IMG/VR virus record: IMGVR_UViG_3300006736_003202
Coordinates: 1 to 56,390 of that record
Direction: 5' to 3' (one strand)
Length of the DNA: 56,390 nucleotides
From: a virus
Shown one piece after another: positions 43,301-51,478 of this stretch. Both the position numbers and the translations under genes were made by a program. Numbering within the stretch: the stretch's first letter is position 1; each line of letters opens with the position of its first letter. The notes below the pieces were generated by a model. The model did no database searches. It saw only the letters and a program-made list of their open reading frames with translations, and was not told the DNA's origin.

Positions 43301-45693
43301 CCTACCAATATGAATCTGGTTCGAATGGAGACAATACTTATTATAATTTGCATGGAGCGGTGGCATATTCCGGTTCGGCCATCACATCCAACACATCCAT
43401 GAAAATAAGTGGAACAATAGAACTCCCACAAGATCCGTGCAAAAACCCACTCTTCAAAGAAAACTTTACTCTTTATAGCCGCCCCACCGCATTTGGTCCT
43501 CCGATTTCTGGCCGGCCAGCCCCTGGCCAAATAAATCAAGTCGCGGTTAATTATGCTTCGACATATGGCGTTATGGATTGCTTTAACGGATTTAACTGGT
43601 CATTCACTCCCCCTTATTACAACGGAGAAGCGTGGGTAGATCTGGTCTTTTGGCCAGATTCCACCAAAACCTATGATCTAGAAGCCATATTAGCAGAGAC
43701 CAAAGCTGTGTATCGTCGTTGTGATGCCGGCCCACCAATTCGGAATACTCCCGACCTCGCCGGAGGAATACCAAGAGATACTTCCCCCTCTTTAATTGTC
43801 GATTGGACCAATAACACTATCTCCGGCGGCGGAGGGAGTAACATAGCATTCGAAGAGATCTATAGCGGCCGCAATATAGATCAAAATGCCATGCAACTTA
43901 GCGCCAGTTTAAACTTGTTCGGCATCGAAAGAGTAGCCGAAGAAGAAGTCAATAAATTTGGTGAAGTGCTCAAAACACTTAATAAGACCGTTGGCAAGCG
44001 CTGGGTTATTCAGCCCAAATGGGAAACACCACACATGAACTTTAATGATGAGGGGTTTCACCCTATTACCGCTGTCGCTGGCAACCTGAGTGTGCCAACA
44101 TATGCGTCTGCTTCCGTGCCGCGAGGAATGTGGCATCAATTTGGAATAATCGATCCCGATCCTGATAAAGGGATTTTTATGGAGATTGGCGAAATTCCCC
44201 CAAATTGGCTCAAGCATCATTATGAAGTAATTGACGAGGCGTCTGTTTATAACAATGAAGATGCTGGCATCGGCCAAACCATCCACCGTAAGATGAAATC
44301 ACTTGCAGATCTAACAGGATTTAATAAGAGTACTCAATCGCAAAAACTTGGACAATTGGCCGAATCACGAACGATTCGCGAAGCCATCGTCGCCGTACCC
44401 TATATCATTGAAAGCGTACGCAAATCTAAGCCGGCTCTCATGAAAGATGTGTCGGGACAGTTTGCATCGAGGCGTAAGAGGTTTATTAACATTCCTATGA
44501 AAAGGTATAAGGCAGCACTTAAAAACGCCCAGGGCTCTAAAATAGGAGATTCGTTGGATACCGCCGGCGCTTCAATTAGAAAGTTAACTCAAAAAATGGA
44601 ACGATACGTCCTACCCCCACAGTTCGATTTCCTCAACAATCCAAAAATTAAGCCTATTGTGATGTATATGTTTGAGTTTGAATATGAATTAGACAAAGAC
44701 GATCTCTCTTATATATGGCAGAACCTTGCTCCTAGAGATTATAAGAAGATGACTCTTCAACATCAATCCGTAGCCCACGAACTGATGGACACTGAGCTAC
44801 TAACAGAGAAAAACTTAACTAAAAATCAAAATCTTCGATGGATGCTCTTTAAGGTTAAACAACGCTCCCAAGGAAATTATTGGGACTTGGTAGCTACTCA
44901 GGTGGGAAGAGTGCCGCAAGCCCGTACTTCTAACAAGGATAGAAGCTCTCAGTCTCACACCTTATCTCCGCCCACTATCAACAAAGATAAAGATAATGAA
45001 CGGAACACATACCCGCTCATGTACAACTGGCCTTATGATTACTTATCTTTTGTGGAACTAATTAAGATGGATGTAGAAGTGTTGTATCGAGAAGGTCAAC
45101 AAAAACAGGAGTATAACTTGCAGAAGATGTCAGCTAGTGCGGCAATGTCCAGCCAACTTAAAGAAGCCTCAACGTTTGCTGGTGGCTCCGGTGTTGTAGT
45201 AACGGCCCGTGAGATGGCCCTGGCCGGCATGGCGCTATCACAAAAAACAACAGTAGCAAAAATATCCGACATGAAGGTGGTTGGAGTTAGCGCAACACAA
45301 AGCCCGATGGTCGCAACAACCCCCACAGGTCGAAAAGTGACCACCACCAAACAATCAACTGGCAATAGCAGCCCTGAGAAGAAGCAAGGGGTAACGTCTA
45401 ATAATGCTGGACACACTCATACATTTAGTGTTGATAGCCAAGGAAATGGTTGGGCATTGGCCGCCTCTTCGCCAGCTGATCGCCGCATTTCTCACCGTCA
45501 CCGCATCAGAAACTGGAAAGTATACGAATCGCAGAGTCCGTGCTATCCTGACTGTAAGAAGGTCTACGGTACCGAAGGTGTACCTCCGCACACCCATACA
45601 ATTAACACCCCCGGCACCCCAACCAAAAAAGATGTTAAAGTAGACGTCTCCAGCTTGAGTTCAGCAGGTAAATTAACTCCAGGAAAATATTAA
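34321..45693 (+). CDS. Giant virion protein with two LamG-like domains and C-terminal HxH motifs (3790 residues)
   Basis: The largest gene of the window, one unbroken frame. A first concanavalin/LamG-like domain lies at about residues 200-390 (GVTIEFWLTTGS, then WHHYAIVLENTG, then LTGSMDEFRFWKTARS). A second lies at about 1803-1970 (ITISLWLYRHNTG, then WTHLVVTYDG, then IDEVSFYRTDLSA). It is followed by a small module seen in several phage proteins (LQINSEIIAYNGKTSTTFTG, then CTRGAY). A coiled, basic part lies near 3340-3450. The C-terminus has three HxH motifs (about 3696 GHTHTF, 3724 SHRHRI, 3757 PHTHTI) like those that bind metal in T4 gp37 tips. Its position after gp6 suggests a baseplate periphery or fibre role. 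Confidence 0.72.
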   Translation: MSIKKLFDSTHTPKNYLGETDEKQAYKDVESATNVEAIRTKQEAFVPQIDYKDPENFAKFGSAYLYYKAGIERIVDYYPYDGSDAEINTFYNECLNIEKYIFDKLYPRTTGYVNMSVGGWGAVAEAPSAGNSYYGTPSTLEYITFKGGPHTTNATSLVAKSPNPSNNKFQDANIYDETPYVTAGMPATYGSGSRTSNLKSDFGAGVTIEFWLTTGSTTPASFVANNTQKQVVLDIWNNEYIAPGTANRSEHYGRISIVLDGDAGSGSPFLLTVQSGSSGGIVEQTIGQNINLNTLSKWHHYAIVLENTGSRFKSTLYVDGKMNQINTYANSISTLNPKNMMGRIGGLLTMPTVASSTATSGSGKLTGSMDEFRFWKTARSAEEIGKHWFTQVRGGTNSDISNTTLGIYYKFNAGITTDTASDAVILDYSGRISNGAWTGYTTNSRNTGSAIVSASAASKEYRDPIIRAEHPDVASLKKSLLASGSFHDLNNGTAFLHYMPGWVIEEQESEDGSDHLSKMCHIMGAYFDNLYLMIREVPRFKGKTYTSSSYKPVPFAKHFPQSLGLYVPELFVDSEVMERFLNRDDDSLFEGDLTETKNLIYLNLYNNLTNIFKSKGTEKAIRNVYRCFNIDDGLVRLNVYSDNNVYELQNNLKQVIEKRTSLNFNYPGNTNAVVYQRQSGAYGTSTGYQTDTTGSVTGSLIDVNYAGAENTYGLTLEADVEFPDYVDIENSLLPGRDRTRSSLFGMYTVNTASTQCLFGTDTAWVSEDSPDRGRGGLDYANMQVSVRKDPINPKNVYFQLSSSNSPYYIPLLTSSIFYDVYNNERWNLAVRIKPSLALAEIVSGATDYTYDVSFRGASTMLGDVRRSFAVTTSLTKTQGHNLLGSTKRVYAGARRTNITGTVLTASDVRFAGVRYWGRYLEDNTLNQHAFDYDNSGISGSYENIAFRDRYLSAQDVLNSSMLFLDWRFDGITGSNIGGDFVVKDYSSGSSVLRENYGWIGNYQGYQHTGYGYGFRTSSANVVNTEKVSSYKFVDPERVISSDMIKILSDDDKAFGYREAIPSYRYTLEKSMQNVISEEMLNFFAGVVDFNNLIGESVNRYRMRYKGLDKLRESFFRRVTKTSTVEKFVKYYRWFDDAIAEVVAQILPASADFNPHTLNVVESHILERPKYRHLFPTTEFQEPFLDVALMGVIEMLYPAVLGRSPLGESPRPTNKHKTFWAERAERNEGEITSGDKIVDEQRNMFRDVIYSAPELPTPDQISYTTLKSAYKAHRYEKRRFGQIYRMTQKLFRPIHAGTNFKENKEIGFTYSALYPAGPVNTDDEVFVPENVLVAYEEDLQELPEVVNEAAYGQLDWNPNKKIKRFVKVNHGRHWERGLGYYNTLSKFSFPFNLMKSSVTTGYNKQIVDGFAENVELTNLHHDTYGDMFEVPMQGPFTYDSVGGHQSRHIALNRSASSPAQQHQDYDGLDNYLTRPEAWKILTGRCVGNSGSLGMVGADYPWPEANEEGENPYPMTGAQKAIYYRDYVAKRPVNIKNIAYTTASRFLGNYQHNYQVVSSMGSYTNPRRFIDFQPTLPTNVVGNRLKTDVVNIIQNIDRGTSAPSSSDATPGTSSHFDWNLDYAPVQFTGALNKSIFVGRFRAPGGREIQSRGFLDIRGAEYSVYNALPYRNLSVRKPQQPPSGSPDRQTQGIRVRDIHGKDWGLNPLLARHTARFGRDSYWVSGTTAVINGPVYTAGGPGASFLQYPGFHKVHRNNVKKLKLDSCTSTPIYSIANPLVNTKALSFAMSGYSGNRSESLIKSASFSTDFNKITISLWLYRHNTGLNGQLRGIVTFGDDVNAGGAGVDGYPTIALLCSSDYKPRFKSVVVGGTNGDWSIDAEIPSESWTHLVVTYDGTSTTAIPTFYMNAVSQSISSFQSPSDTMQSITDKYPGYSRIGNKYAGGASGYQVLSGTSIDEVSFYRTDLSASEVSTIYCSGKVLDLTSSDAPRIASTTLSANATTIAGTLSATSTDDFAESGNLQINSEIIAYNGKTSTTFTGCTRGAYQTTPANHTSGDTVTQEELVTWLRMGGGPQDIAQSDAQLTSSNDGTGPDFPESGSNVFIDVKGNNSYAIRTGNSKENNMVYNAVGYLPNNSDFAPLGGCQGDIVGYKEVCTYTTGSQYDNWYVQHPIPRTDKQYAWITGALSTSIDTLINRYNQFSPYQDTSIGSMITNGYPLLEGYHSGTAGISSYFTFVSCSELRPNDLTQVTAHTPQPPLRLNTLTLENADYSLNTLGNSAADETVIMNDAALATASIDKYWNRPLQNSLFRTTIDYKFNTNYLNLILTRRASTYGWGWKKLHQGDNPILRNERLSASISVANKFGVTQRYRMSPCTTKGRPALVNFSSPTSSEEVPAEAQKQSYLLTGMKEDMPTVENNMTLKITNNNEKLFFDSTELNDIYSRPPSRVTTPLDQIIKIIKNPPYSLKWVKYTESVFPTLYNENFSGSTHRIGYDNKYWRDSKRKRIIAGNFTENSFGIPVWQSEWCLDAPDGFLSRSAAQLPENTAAGRRMNYKKNSRAGELQNEYFSWYAGYGHAGSQRYTSFAPAALYARPHMLASHASVVSPTGPRIAETGSYNPSGSDFGVGGLIVELYGGQAKWDAPGQAGIIEGEGTSASFVAAPSEPWFDTYGDYLYQLRLIARDYAIVPEFRISEHVSDYKKYGLQNKAKLDTFEIVGTQYSSSQPSFYRDYSNSEFLKDFLDIKRESLLDAKEIRLVCSAAIRLNPYKGFYPAQRTLDLVSQFSKSYASGMIGYSVGIGTASTGENLLSGNAVATRPLMNKLFSPGILYNSIKSGMAVDYPVVTDYSKVSASFFGDAESVNPDKSSTQWAINGTHSQTAVDARQMQIGWSSGSFWDARLPFETIIDPSKYIKGYSFENIEPHPSMSFNVTAAWAGNSTDGLYALMANNFFGETANFFLKDSQFTSLRSEVMGDDMKFPAGSVFGARLKVRRSTSGPRTYQYESGSNGDNTYYNLHGAVAYSGSAITSNTSMKISGTIELPQDPCKNPLFKENFTLYSRPTAFGPPISGRPAPGQINQVAVNYASTYGVMDCFNGFNWSFTPPYYNGEAWVDLVFWPDSTKTYDLEAILAETKAVYRRCDAGPPIRNTPDLAGGIPRDTSPSLIVDWTNNTISGGGGSNIAFEEIYSGRNIDQNAMQLSASLNLFGIERVAEEEVNKFGEVLKTLNKTVGKRWVIQPKWETPHMNFNDEGFHPITAVAGNLSVPTYASASVPRGMWHQFGIIDPDPDKGIFMEIGEIPPNWLKHHYEVIDEASVYNNEDAGIGQTIHRKMKSLADLTGFNKSTQSQKLGQLAESRTIREAIVAVPYIIESVRKSKPALMKDVSGQFASRRKRFINIPMKRYKAALKNAQGSKIGDSLDTAGASIRKLTQKMERYVLPPQFDFLNNPKIKPIVMYMFEFEYELDKDDLSYIWQNLAPRDYKKMTLQHQSVAHELMDTELLTEKNLTKNQNLRWMLFKVKQRSQGNYWDLVATQVGRVPQARTSNKDRSSQSHTLSPPTINKDKDNERNTYPLMYNWPYDYLSFVELIKMDVEVLYREGQQKQEYNLQKMSASAAMSSQLKEASTFAGGSGVVVTAREMALAGMALSQKTTVAKISDMKVVGVSATQSPMVATTPTGRKVTTTKQSTGNSSPEKKQGVTSNNAGHTHTFSVDSQGNGWALAASSPADRRISHRHRIRNWKVYESQSPCYPDCKKVYGTEGVPPHTHTINTPGTPTKKDVKVDVSSLSSAGKLTPGKY

Positions 45694-47111
45694 TGGCACT
45701 CTTTCTAAATAAAAAAGAACAAGTTTATGACTTGGAATTAACCTCTTACGGTCGCTATTTATTGTCTATCGGGACCTTTAAGCCCGTATACTATACTTTT
45801 TTAGATGACAATATTTTATATGATGGAGCCTACGCAGGAATTACAGAAAGCCAAAATTCTATCGAGGAAAGGATACGGAACTCTGCCCATTTTGAGAGCC
45901 CCACTTTATTTGCAGATGTGGAAAAATACCAACAAGAATTCCAGGGCGCCCCATTTAATGTATATGAAAGTATATTTTCTCAAGAGCGCTCAATTCCCCG
46001 TCGTGATATCTTTAAGATAAACTCTATTATAGGAGATATGAGACTGGAGAGTGACGGACCGAAAACACCAGCATGGAAGATTGTAAGCCTACAGGGGCAA
46101 ATAACTAGTTCGCAATATTCGGATTTTAAAGAAGATTCAGATATCCCCCAAGTCAACATAGACCTTAATTATAATATGCGTATCTTGCCGGCCGAATTCC
46201 CATACGATCCGGAAAATGTGATAGACATAATAGGACAAACAGACACCTTTTCGGATAATAGCATGATTAAAATAGAACCAGATGATGCAATGATATATAT
46301 AGACGAGGTTAATACGGAAATATTAACCGAAAACTACGATATAGAGATTTTTTATATATCTGAATATTCGCCGGATTATGGGTACGCTGAAGGTCAAATT
46401 ACGTTTCCGGGGAAGGAACCCTATACTGGCGCTGGACTGAAAGACACCATTCGCATAGGCGACGGCACCACTCATGCTGTATTTGAGTTTACGAACGGTA
46501 CCGCCATTGGAGACAATATCAAGGTGGAGGTTCCATCCCCATATGACGTCACAATACAGCAACAAAATTTTATAACAGCTTTTTTAGAACTCACCACACT
46601 TAACATAGTTGTATTTAGCGAAGATAGGACTAGTAAGGTATTGTTCTTAAAAGCCAATAGAAAAGGTCCGGAATTTAATGTAAATATTGAGCTAGCCAGC
46701 CCAAACTGGACCGGCCTCGAAGACAACGAGTGGATAGTAAAAGGGATGCTGGGAGGAGATGAGCCCCGTACGGCCCTACACCGAAAATATTTTCAAAAAA
46801 CGCTTTCCCAAGTAGAAGGGGGCTTTATGATGCGCGCCCAACCAGATCCCCTTCCGCCAGATCTCATTCCGGGCGACAATGCAAACCCACCGCGCACCGG
46901 TGGAAGCTACACCACCAGCAGTGTGGAATATTATTTTGATATTTTAAGAGACCAGGAAGTGAATCAGGCCATGGCATGTCAAAGTGCGGAGATGTTTAAC
47001 AAAGAGTCTTATTATGTGGATTTTGATTTTGATTGTTCTGAGACTACAGGATCCCCGGTCTTTTTTGATATTTACGGAAGTGTAACGGAGCCAGAAATAT
47101 GTCAAGAATAA
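45693..47111 (+). CDS. Predicted virion protein with a shared N-terminal module
   Basis: A 472-residue protein in TAATG overlap with the 3790-residue gene. Its first 44 residues align without gaps to those of the 334-residue protein at 55319 (14 identities, including D13, L16, T17, G20, R21, G27, F29, D38, D39, I41, Y43), which defines a shared docking-type module. The middle is strand-rich (NYDIEIFYISEYSPDYGYAE, and TFPGKEPYTG). The end has a proline-rich linker (PDPLPPDLIPGDNANPPR) and acidic patches. No known domain is recognised. It probably belongs to the outer baseplate or a fibre. It overlaps the next gene by 13 bases. Confidence 0.65.
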   Translation: MALFLNKKEQVYDLELTSYGRYLLSIGTFKPVYYTFLDDNILYDGAYAGITESQNSIEERIRNSAHFESPTLFADVEKYQQEFQGAPFNVYESIFSQERSIPRRDIFKINSIIGDMRLESDGPKTPAWKIVSLQGQITSSQYSDFKEDSDIPQVNIDLNYNMRILPAEFPYDPENVIDIIGQTDTFSDNSMIKIEPDDAMIYIDEVNTEILTENYDIEIFYISEYSPDYGYAEGQITFPGKEPYTGAGLKDTIRIGDGTTHAVFEFTNGTAIGDNIKVEVPSPYDVTIQQQNFITAFLELTTLNIVVFSEDRTSKVLFLKANRKGPEFNVNIELASPNWTGLEDNEWIVKGMLGGDEPRTALHRKYFQKTLSQVEGGFMMRAQPDPLPPDLIPGDNANPPRTGGSYTTSSVEYYFDILRDQEVNQAMACQSAEMFNKESYYVDFDFDCSETTGSPVFFDIYGSVTEPEICQE

Positions 47112-50100
47112 CTTTAAAAGGAGATACAACCAATACATTTGGAAGATTTTTACCAACACCTCGAATTCAAAAGGTGGAAATATACGATGATGCAAGCTTT
47201 CTTGTTGAGTATGCAATCTTTCTGCCGGTAGAAACAGACGAAGAATTAGCCCAAATGCTTGTTCATCTTGAAGAGAATGTGTCTATTTGTATGTCTGAAA
47301 CTCGTGCATTTAAGAATCGTTTTTTTGATGAATTAGTAAATTCTAACGCACCGGAAGAGGTATTTACGCCAATAAGGGAAGCGCTTCTTGGGGATTCATG
47401 GAAACCGGTAACTGAAGGCGGCTCCGACGAGGATTATTGGACAGGTTTTTTTAAAACTCCATATAACTTTGTAATTCCAGAAGTATTTGTCGATGCGAAC
47501 ATAGATACGGAAACAATATATGATAAGGAAGGAAAGCGATTCGCCAAGATAACGATGAGCTATATCCGGCCAACCCCCGACCCAGAAATAGTGAGTACAT
47601 GGGATGATATAAGTTGGTATGAGGATGGTGGTTTCGATGCTATCATGTTGTACTCTATGGATAGAAACTTTATAGAGACTGTCGCGGATATATCTAGCAC
47701 CTATCATATGATGACGCTATTAAGACAAAATCCCCTCTTAGTCCGAAGCATGATGAGCGATATTGATTACGAAGTGCTTCTTATTGGTAAAGAGGTGCCC
47801 AATAGAACTCAGATGATTTACGTAAACTCGGATGGAGGTCAATACACGGAATTACCCCTCCAGTCAGTAACTAATCAATATTTTGAACAAGACACCTACA
47901 CCTATGATGATATTTATGAAGACTTCAAGAGCCTTATAGATGATTATGATTATACTACAGCTGATGAAGAGCTAAAAAACGGTTTAGATCAAATGACCTA
48001 TGTGATTGAGAGTTATAAGGATAAGGTGGATTTAATTCCTGAATTAAATGCGCTAAGAAAGGCGTGGCCTAATCGAAATTTGGGAGAGCGCATCGGCCAC
48101 CTATACGAAAGGTTTAGGCGCCGCTTAGTAAATGCTAATAGCTCCGTTATTGAACAACCTCTTCTTCATAAAGAATTAGTCGTGGGCACCAAAGTTGTTG
48201 ATCAGCGTGGCCACACTTTTGATGCCTGGGAGGACCGCTGGAGTGACGACTCTAGTGCCGGCGACTTATCTCCGGGTCTCCTTAAAGAAGCTTATTGGGA
48301 CTACTATCGTCCTGGCGGCGGCAGCGGCGGCAGCGACTTCTCGGGCGCTGGCTGGCGGGGCACCCTCCTATACCCCACTTTTCGAATTAGTAACTATGCG
48401 TTTACATCCGGTGAGGCTATGAGTACTGTATCCGACTATGTGATGGCCAATGGATACTATTGGTTCGATTATGATAAGTTTGTATACACCCAGTGCCAGT
48501 TAAGTCGGTTTTATTCACCCACCAAGGTGATAAATTATTTTGGCAAAGAAGTTATGAACATGCATGTGCGCATCGCGGGCTCTACTATATACCGCACTCC
48601 GCAACCATGGTTGCGCGCTTATGGAACCACCGGGGGCGACGACATTTTTGTAGGCAACCACGCGTTCCGTGGAATTAAAATCGAAGCCGATAATGAAATG
48701 TGGCAATTTGAAAATCCGGAAACCACTGACGCACTAGCGAGCCCATTGACGGTTAAAAATTCTTATTATGATTCGGCTATTTATACCAATGGAGATGGCT
48801 TCGGCGCCACGGGTGACGAGGCCTCCCCCACCCCAGAGTCGGATGGATGGGGGACAAGAGAGATCGCCGCAAAACGAGGAGGTACTTTAAAGAGTTACAA
48901 CTATTTAAGGAACTTTTCCTTAGTGGGTCCGATCGAGGATGCAACCGCCGATATTGAAACCTTACAGAACTATAGAATGGCCTGTTTTGAATTTCAAGAT
49001 TTGTTCCCCAAAGAATTATTGAGAGGAGAAGGTTCACAGAGACCCATGGGTGGATCAATGTATTCAACACCCCCCCACGCCATGTATTATTCAGCCACCG
49101 TAAAGATGCGAGATTCATCGTTAGCGCTTGTAAAGGCAATAACCGGCAGCTATTTACGAACCCAAGCCGAACTGAGTGAATATGTAATAGATGCTTCTAC
49201 ATATTGTAGCTACAACGATATAGATAATCGCTTTAATCAGTTTTTTGTAGATTATATAGAGGGCTTATATGGAGAAGCAGAATCGCCCCCTTATGTTAAG
49301 GCTGCTACTCAATATCACCTTCATCGCGATCTTCTATATAATGAGTCGTACGGGGACCTGGGCACCGTGATGTATAAAGCAAAAGTGACAGCAGACGCTA
49401 TCGGCCCACATGGAGGCACGCTACCGGCATTAATGAAATTCTCCGATGATTATAAAGAACTATATGAGCAGAATTATAAAGGGATGGAGAACAATGCATT
49501 GGCAGAAGACACTTCAGGCTTTAGCGATATCGAAGGAGATTTTGCGGTGCGGGTGGGCCTGTCAACTTACGGAAATTTAAATGCGCACTTTCGCGACAGC
49601 GGTATGGACGGAGACCACTCCGTGAGTTTACATTTTCAGCGATATGGCTACTGTGACCTGCCGCCTCCAGACTCCCGGGACTTGCCGGTGGAAGGCAACT
49701 GGATCCAACCATGTTGGGAAACAGATTATGAAATGATATTGCCCGATTGGGAAATGGAACAAATCGAAGTCCAGCCCGGACACAACCCCAAGCCATTTAG
49801 TATCATTGAATGTGATGGGTGGGGGAATATTATAAGAGAAGAAGTGAATATGCATGGGTTTGAGGAACTCATAGCTATGTGTAGTTATTGGAAAAATATT
49901 CCTGGAGTAATAATTCAGAATTTCTGGCAAGAAGCCCACAAACATGCAACTTGGGCCGCTGATTCAGAATTTAGCGATGCTCATGGTGGCTTTGTTGCGC
50001 GAGGCATTGTTCATGACTTTTTAAGCACACTCGGGGGTACTACTAGTGTATTGATGGACCACGACCCACAATACACTAATGACTGGACAAACGCCAGCAA

Positions 50101-50842
50101 CTGGTGGCGCGACGCCGGCTCGGGACACGCCCGGGCCGCGTCATCGGACGAATTCGCCCACACTGCAATCTCATGGCAGTCTGAGCTTAATCAGCTATTT
50201 TTGGGCGCCATTCTTTACGGAGTATGTGGTCTTAAAATGGGTGCAGCCGGCTCCACACAAGCGGCCGAGTATTGGCATGATTGGGGCCAGTCTGGATATA
50301 AATCAATCTCCAGCAATTTACAGGATATGCTGAACAACAAAGCTACATTTTTAAGACAAGTTAAGGATGGTGGTTGGGTACCATCGCCCGGCTTCGACGC
50401 TAGCGCGTATGATGAATCACAAGCATTCCGAAGTGCGGGTACGTATACTGATTTTGATGGATGGATCCCGGGTAGTGAGTATTGGGCAGCTATATGTTCA
50501 TTAGCGTGTACTTTTGGAGCAAACACTAGCAAAACATATGCCGATGAGCATCGATATATGGCGTTTATGTGTGCTCTGAGCAATTGTGGAGACGGTCGGT
50601 ATGTCGGCAACGAGTATGAGCAATATGGGGGCTACGTCACCGACATGTCGCGGGGCCACATGCAGGCCGCGGCCCCAATTCTTGGCTTGTGGGACACCGG
50701 TACCGGCATCCTGCCCAGCATTAAAGAATGGTTAGATGCCGGTGACGTCTACGGCGCTGGGTGGGATAAGCTGCAAGAGTGGCAAGACAATTGGATAGCA
50801 GAAAATGGAACTGAAGCTGGTGGTGACCTTCTAGAAATCTGA
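47099..50842 (+). CDS. Large predicted virion protein (1247 residues)
   Basis: A 1247-residue protein with no family I can name. The N-terminal 220 residues are mixed alpha/beta with acidic helices (PVETDEELAQMLVHLEENV). A helical, charged part (about 270-350) includes NALRKAWPNRNLGERIGHLY. A Gly/Ser linker (GGGSGGSDFSGAGWRG) is near residue 410. Beyond it the chain is rich in Tyr, Trp and Asp, as in many phage receptor-binding parts, and the C-terminal 300 residues contain several aromatic-rich turns (SNWWRDAGSGHARAAS). It overlaps the gene before by 13 bases and is followed by a 46-base gap. Confidence 0.65.
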   Translation: MSRITLKGDTTNTFGRFLPTPRIQKVEIYDDASFLVEYAIFLPVETDEELAQMLVHLEENVSICMSETRAFKNRFFDELVNSNAPEEVFTPIREALLGDSWKPVTEGGSDEDYWTGFFKTPYNFVIPEVFVDANIDTETIYDKEGKRFAKITMSYIRPTPDPEIVSTWDDISWYEDGGFDAIMLYSMDRNFIETVADISSTYHMMTLLRQNPLLVRSMMSDIDYEVLLIGKEVPNRTQMIYVNSDGGQYTELPLQSVTNQYFEQDTYTYDDIYEDFKSLIDDYDYTTADEELKNGLDQMTYVIESYKDKVDLIPELNALRKAWPNRNLGERIGHLYERFRRRLVNANSSVIEQPLLHKELVVGTKVVDQRGHTFDAWEDRWSDDSSAGDLSPGLLKEAYWDYYRPGGGSGGSDFSGAGWRGTLLYPTFRISNYAFTSGEAMSTVSDYVMANGYYWFDYDKFVYTQCQLSRFYSPTKVINYFGKEVMNMHVRIAGSTIYRTPQPWLRAYGTTGGDDIFVGNHAFRGIKIEADNEMWQFENPETTDALASPLTVKNSYYDSAIYTNGDGFGATGDEASPTPESDGWGTREIAAKRGGTLKSYNYLRNFSLVGPIEDATADIETLQNYRMACFEFQDLFPKELLRGEGSQRPMGGSMYSTPPHAMYYSATVKMRDSSLALVKAITGSYLRTQAELSEYVIDASTYCSYNDIDNRFNQFFVDYIEGLYGEAESPPYVKAATQYHLHRDLLYNESYGDLGTVMYKAKVTADAIGPHGGTLPALMKFSDDYKELYEQNYKGMENNALAEDTSGFSDIEGDFAVRVGLSTYGNLNAHFRDSGMDGDHSVSLHFQRYGYCDLPPPDSRDLPVEGNWIQPCWETDYEMILPDWEMEQIEVQPGHNPKPFSIIECDGWGNIIREEVNMHGFEELIAMCSYWKNIPGVIIQNFWQEAHKHATWAADSEFSDAHGGFVARGIVHDFLSTLGGTTSVLMDHDPQYTNDWTNASNWWRDAGSGHARAASSDEFAHTAISWQSELNQLFLGAILYGVCGLKMGAAGSTQAAEYWHDWGQSGYKSISSNLQDMLNNKATFLRQVKDGGWVPSPGFDASAYDESQAFRSAGTYTDFDGWIPGSEYWAAICSLACTFGANTSKTYADEHRYMAFMCALSNCGDGRYVGNEYEQYGGYVTDMSRGHMQAAAPILGLWDTGTGILPSIKEWLDAGDVYGAGWDKLQEWQDNWIAENGTEAGGDLLEI

Positions 50843-50888
50843 CATCCCCACCGACCTCTACACGTAAAAGTCAATAGGAGAAACATTT

Positions 50889-51446
50889 ATGCCTGAATAT
50901 ACCAAGAAACATTTTATCGACACAATTTCATCCCCGAAAAGCCAACATGTTCGTGTGATAGGGGGAGTGAGAATGGATCTGACTCAACAACCTAATTTAT
51001 ATAATATTAAAAGAGCACAATCGAGATTGGTCGGAACACGTCTCATGCCTCCCCCGGTAGATTATTTGGGAGGAGAAGAACTAAATCTGAAAGAAATGTC
51101 AATAGGAATTTTAAATTCTCTGGGGTGCACATTCTCAACAGAGGAGAAAGACTATTCGTTACTTAAGAGACAAACAGATAAAGAAGTCATCACAAATGAA
51201 AACATCATTGATATGACAGAGTGGGTAAAGATTGAAAATGAATCCATATTTGCCACCGATAAGTTTATAAATGTCTTGCTTGATCCGTTCTATAAGTTGG
51301 ATGACGATCTGCCACACCGCCAACAGAACTACATAGATAAAAAAGAAAAGAAGGAGATTCCAGACTCCACTATACTGACGTCTGACGTGGTGCTTTATAA
51401 TACTAATCCAGTATCGGACAAACTTAAACAGTTTAAATTTGCTTAA
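50889..51446 (+). CDS. Hypothetical virion-module protein (185 residues)
   Basis: A 185-residue protein with a basic N-terminus (PEYTKKHFIDTISSPKSQHV), a middle with MPPPVDYLGGEELN that looks like an extended linker, then a charged alpha/beta part (NIIDMTEWVKIENESIFA) and a Lys-rich end. There is no Cys or membrane segment. No family is recognised. AGGAG lies at 50876-50880, eight bases before ATG. It opens a group of three genes (185, 258, 1005 residues) each with its own ribosome site, in contrast to the tightly coupled genes before. A small connector or chaperone is plausible. Confidence 0.65.
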   Translation: MPEYTKKHFIDTISSPKSQHVRVIGGVRMDLTQQPNLYNIKRAQSRLVGTRLMPPPVDYLGGEELNLKEMSIGILNSLGCTFSTEEKDYSLLKRQTDKEVITNENIIDMTEWVKIENESIFATDKFINVLLDPFYKLDDDLPHRQQNYIDKKEKKEIPDSTILTSDVVLYNTNPVSDKLKQFKFA

Positions 51447-51450
51447 GAAA

Positions 51451-51461
51451 ATAATTATTTA
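51451..51461 (+). promoter_or_regulatory. Possible late-promoter element
   Basis: ATAATTATTTA lies 28 bases before ATG 51479, overlapping a perfect 12-base palindrome (51449-51460). It resembles the element at 30385. The function is inferred from repeated occurrence in late-gene gaps. Confidence 0.3.
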
Positions 51462-51478
51462 CAAGAGGGAAAAATAAA

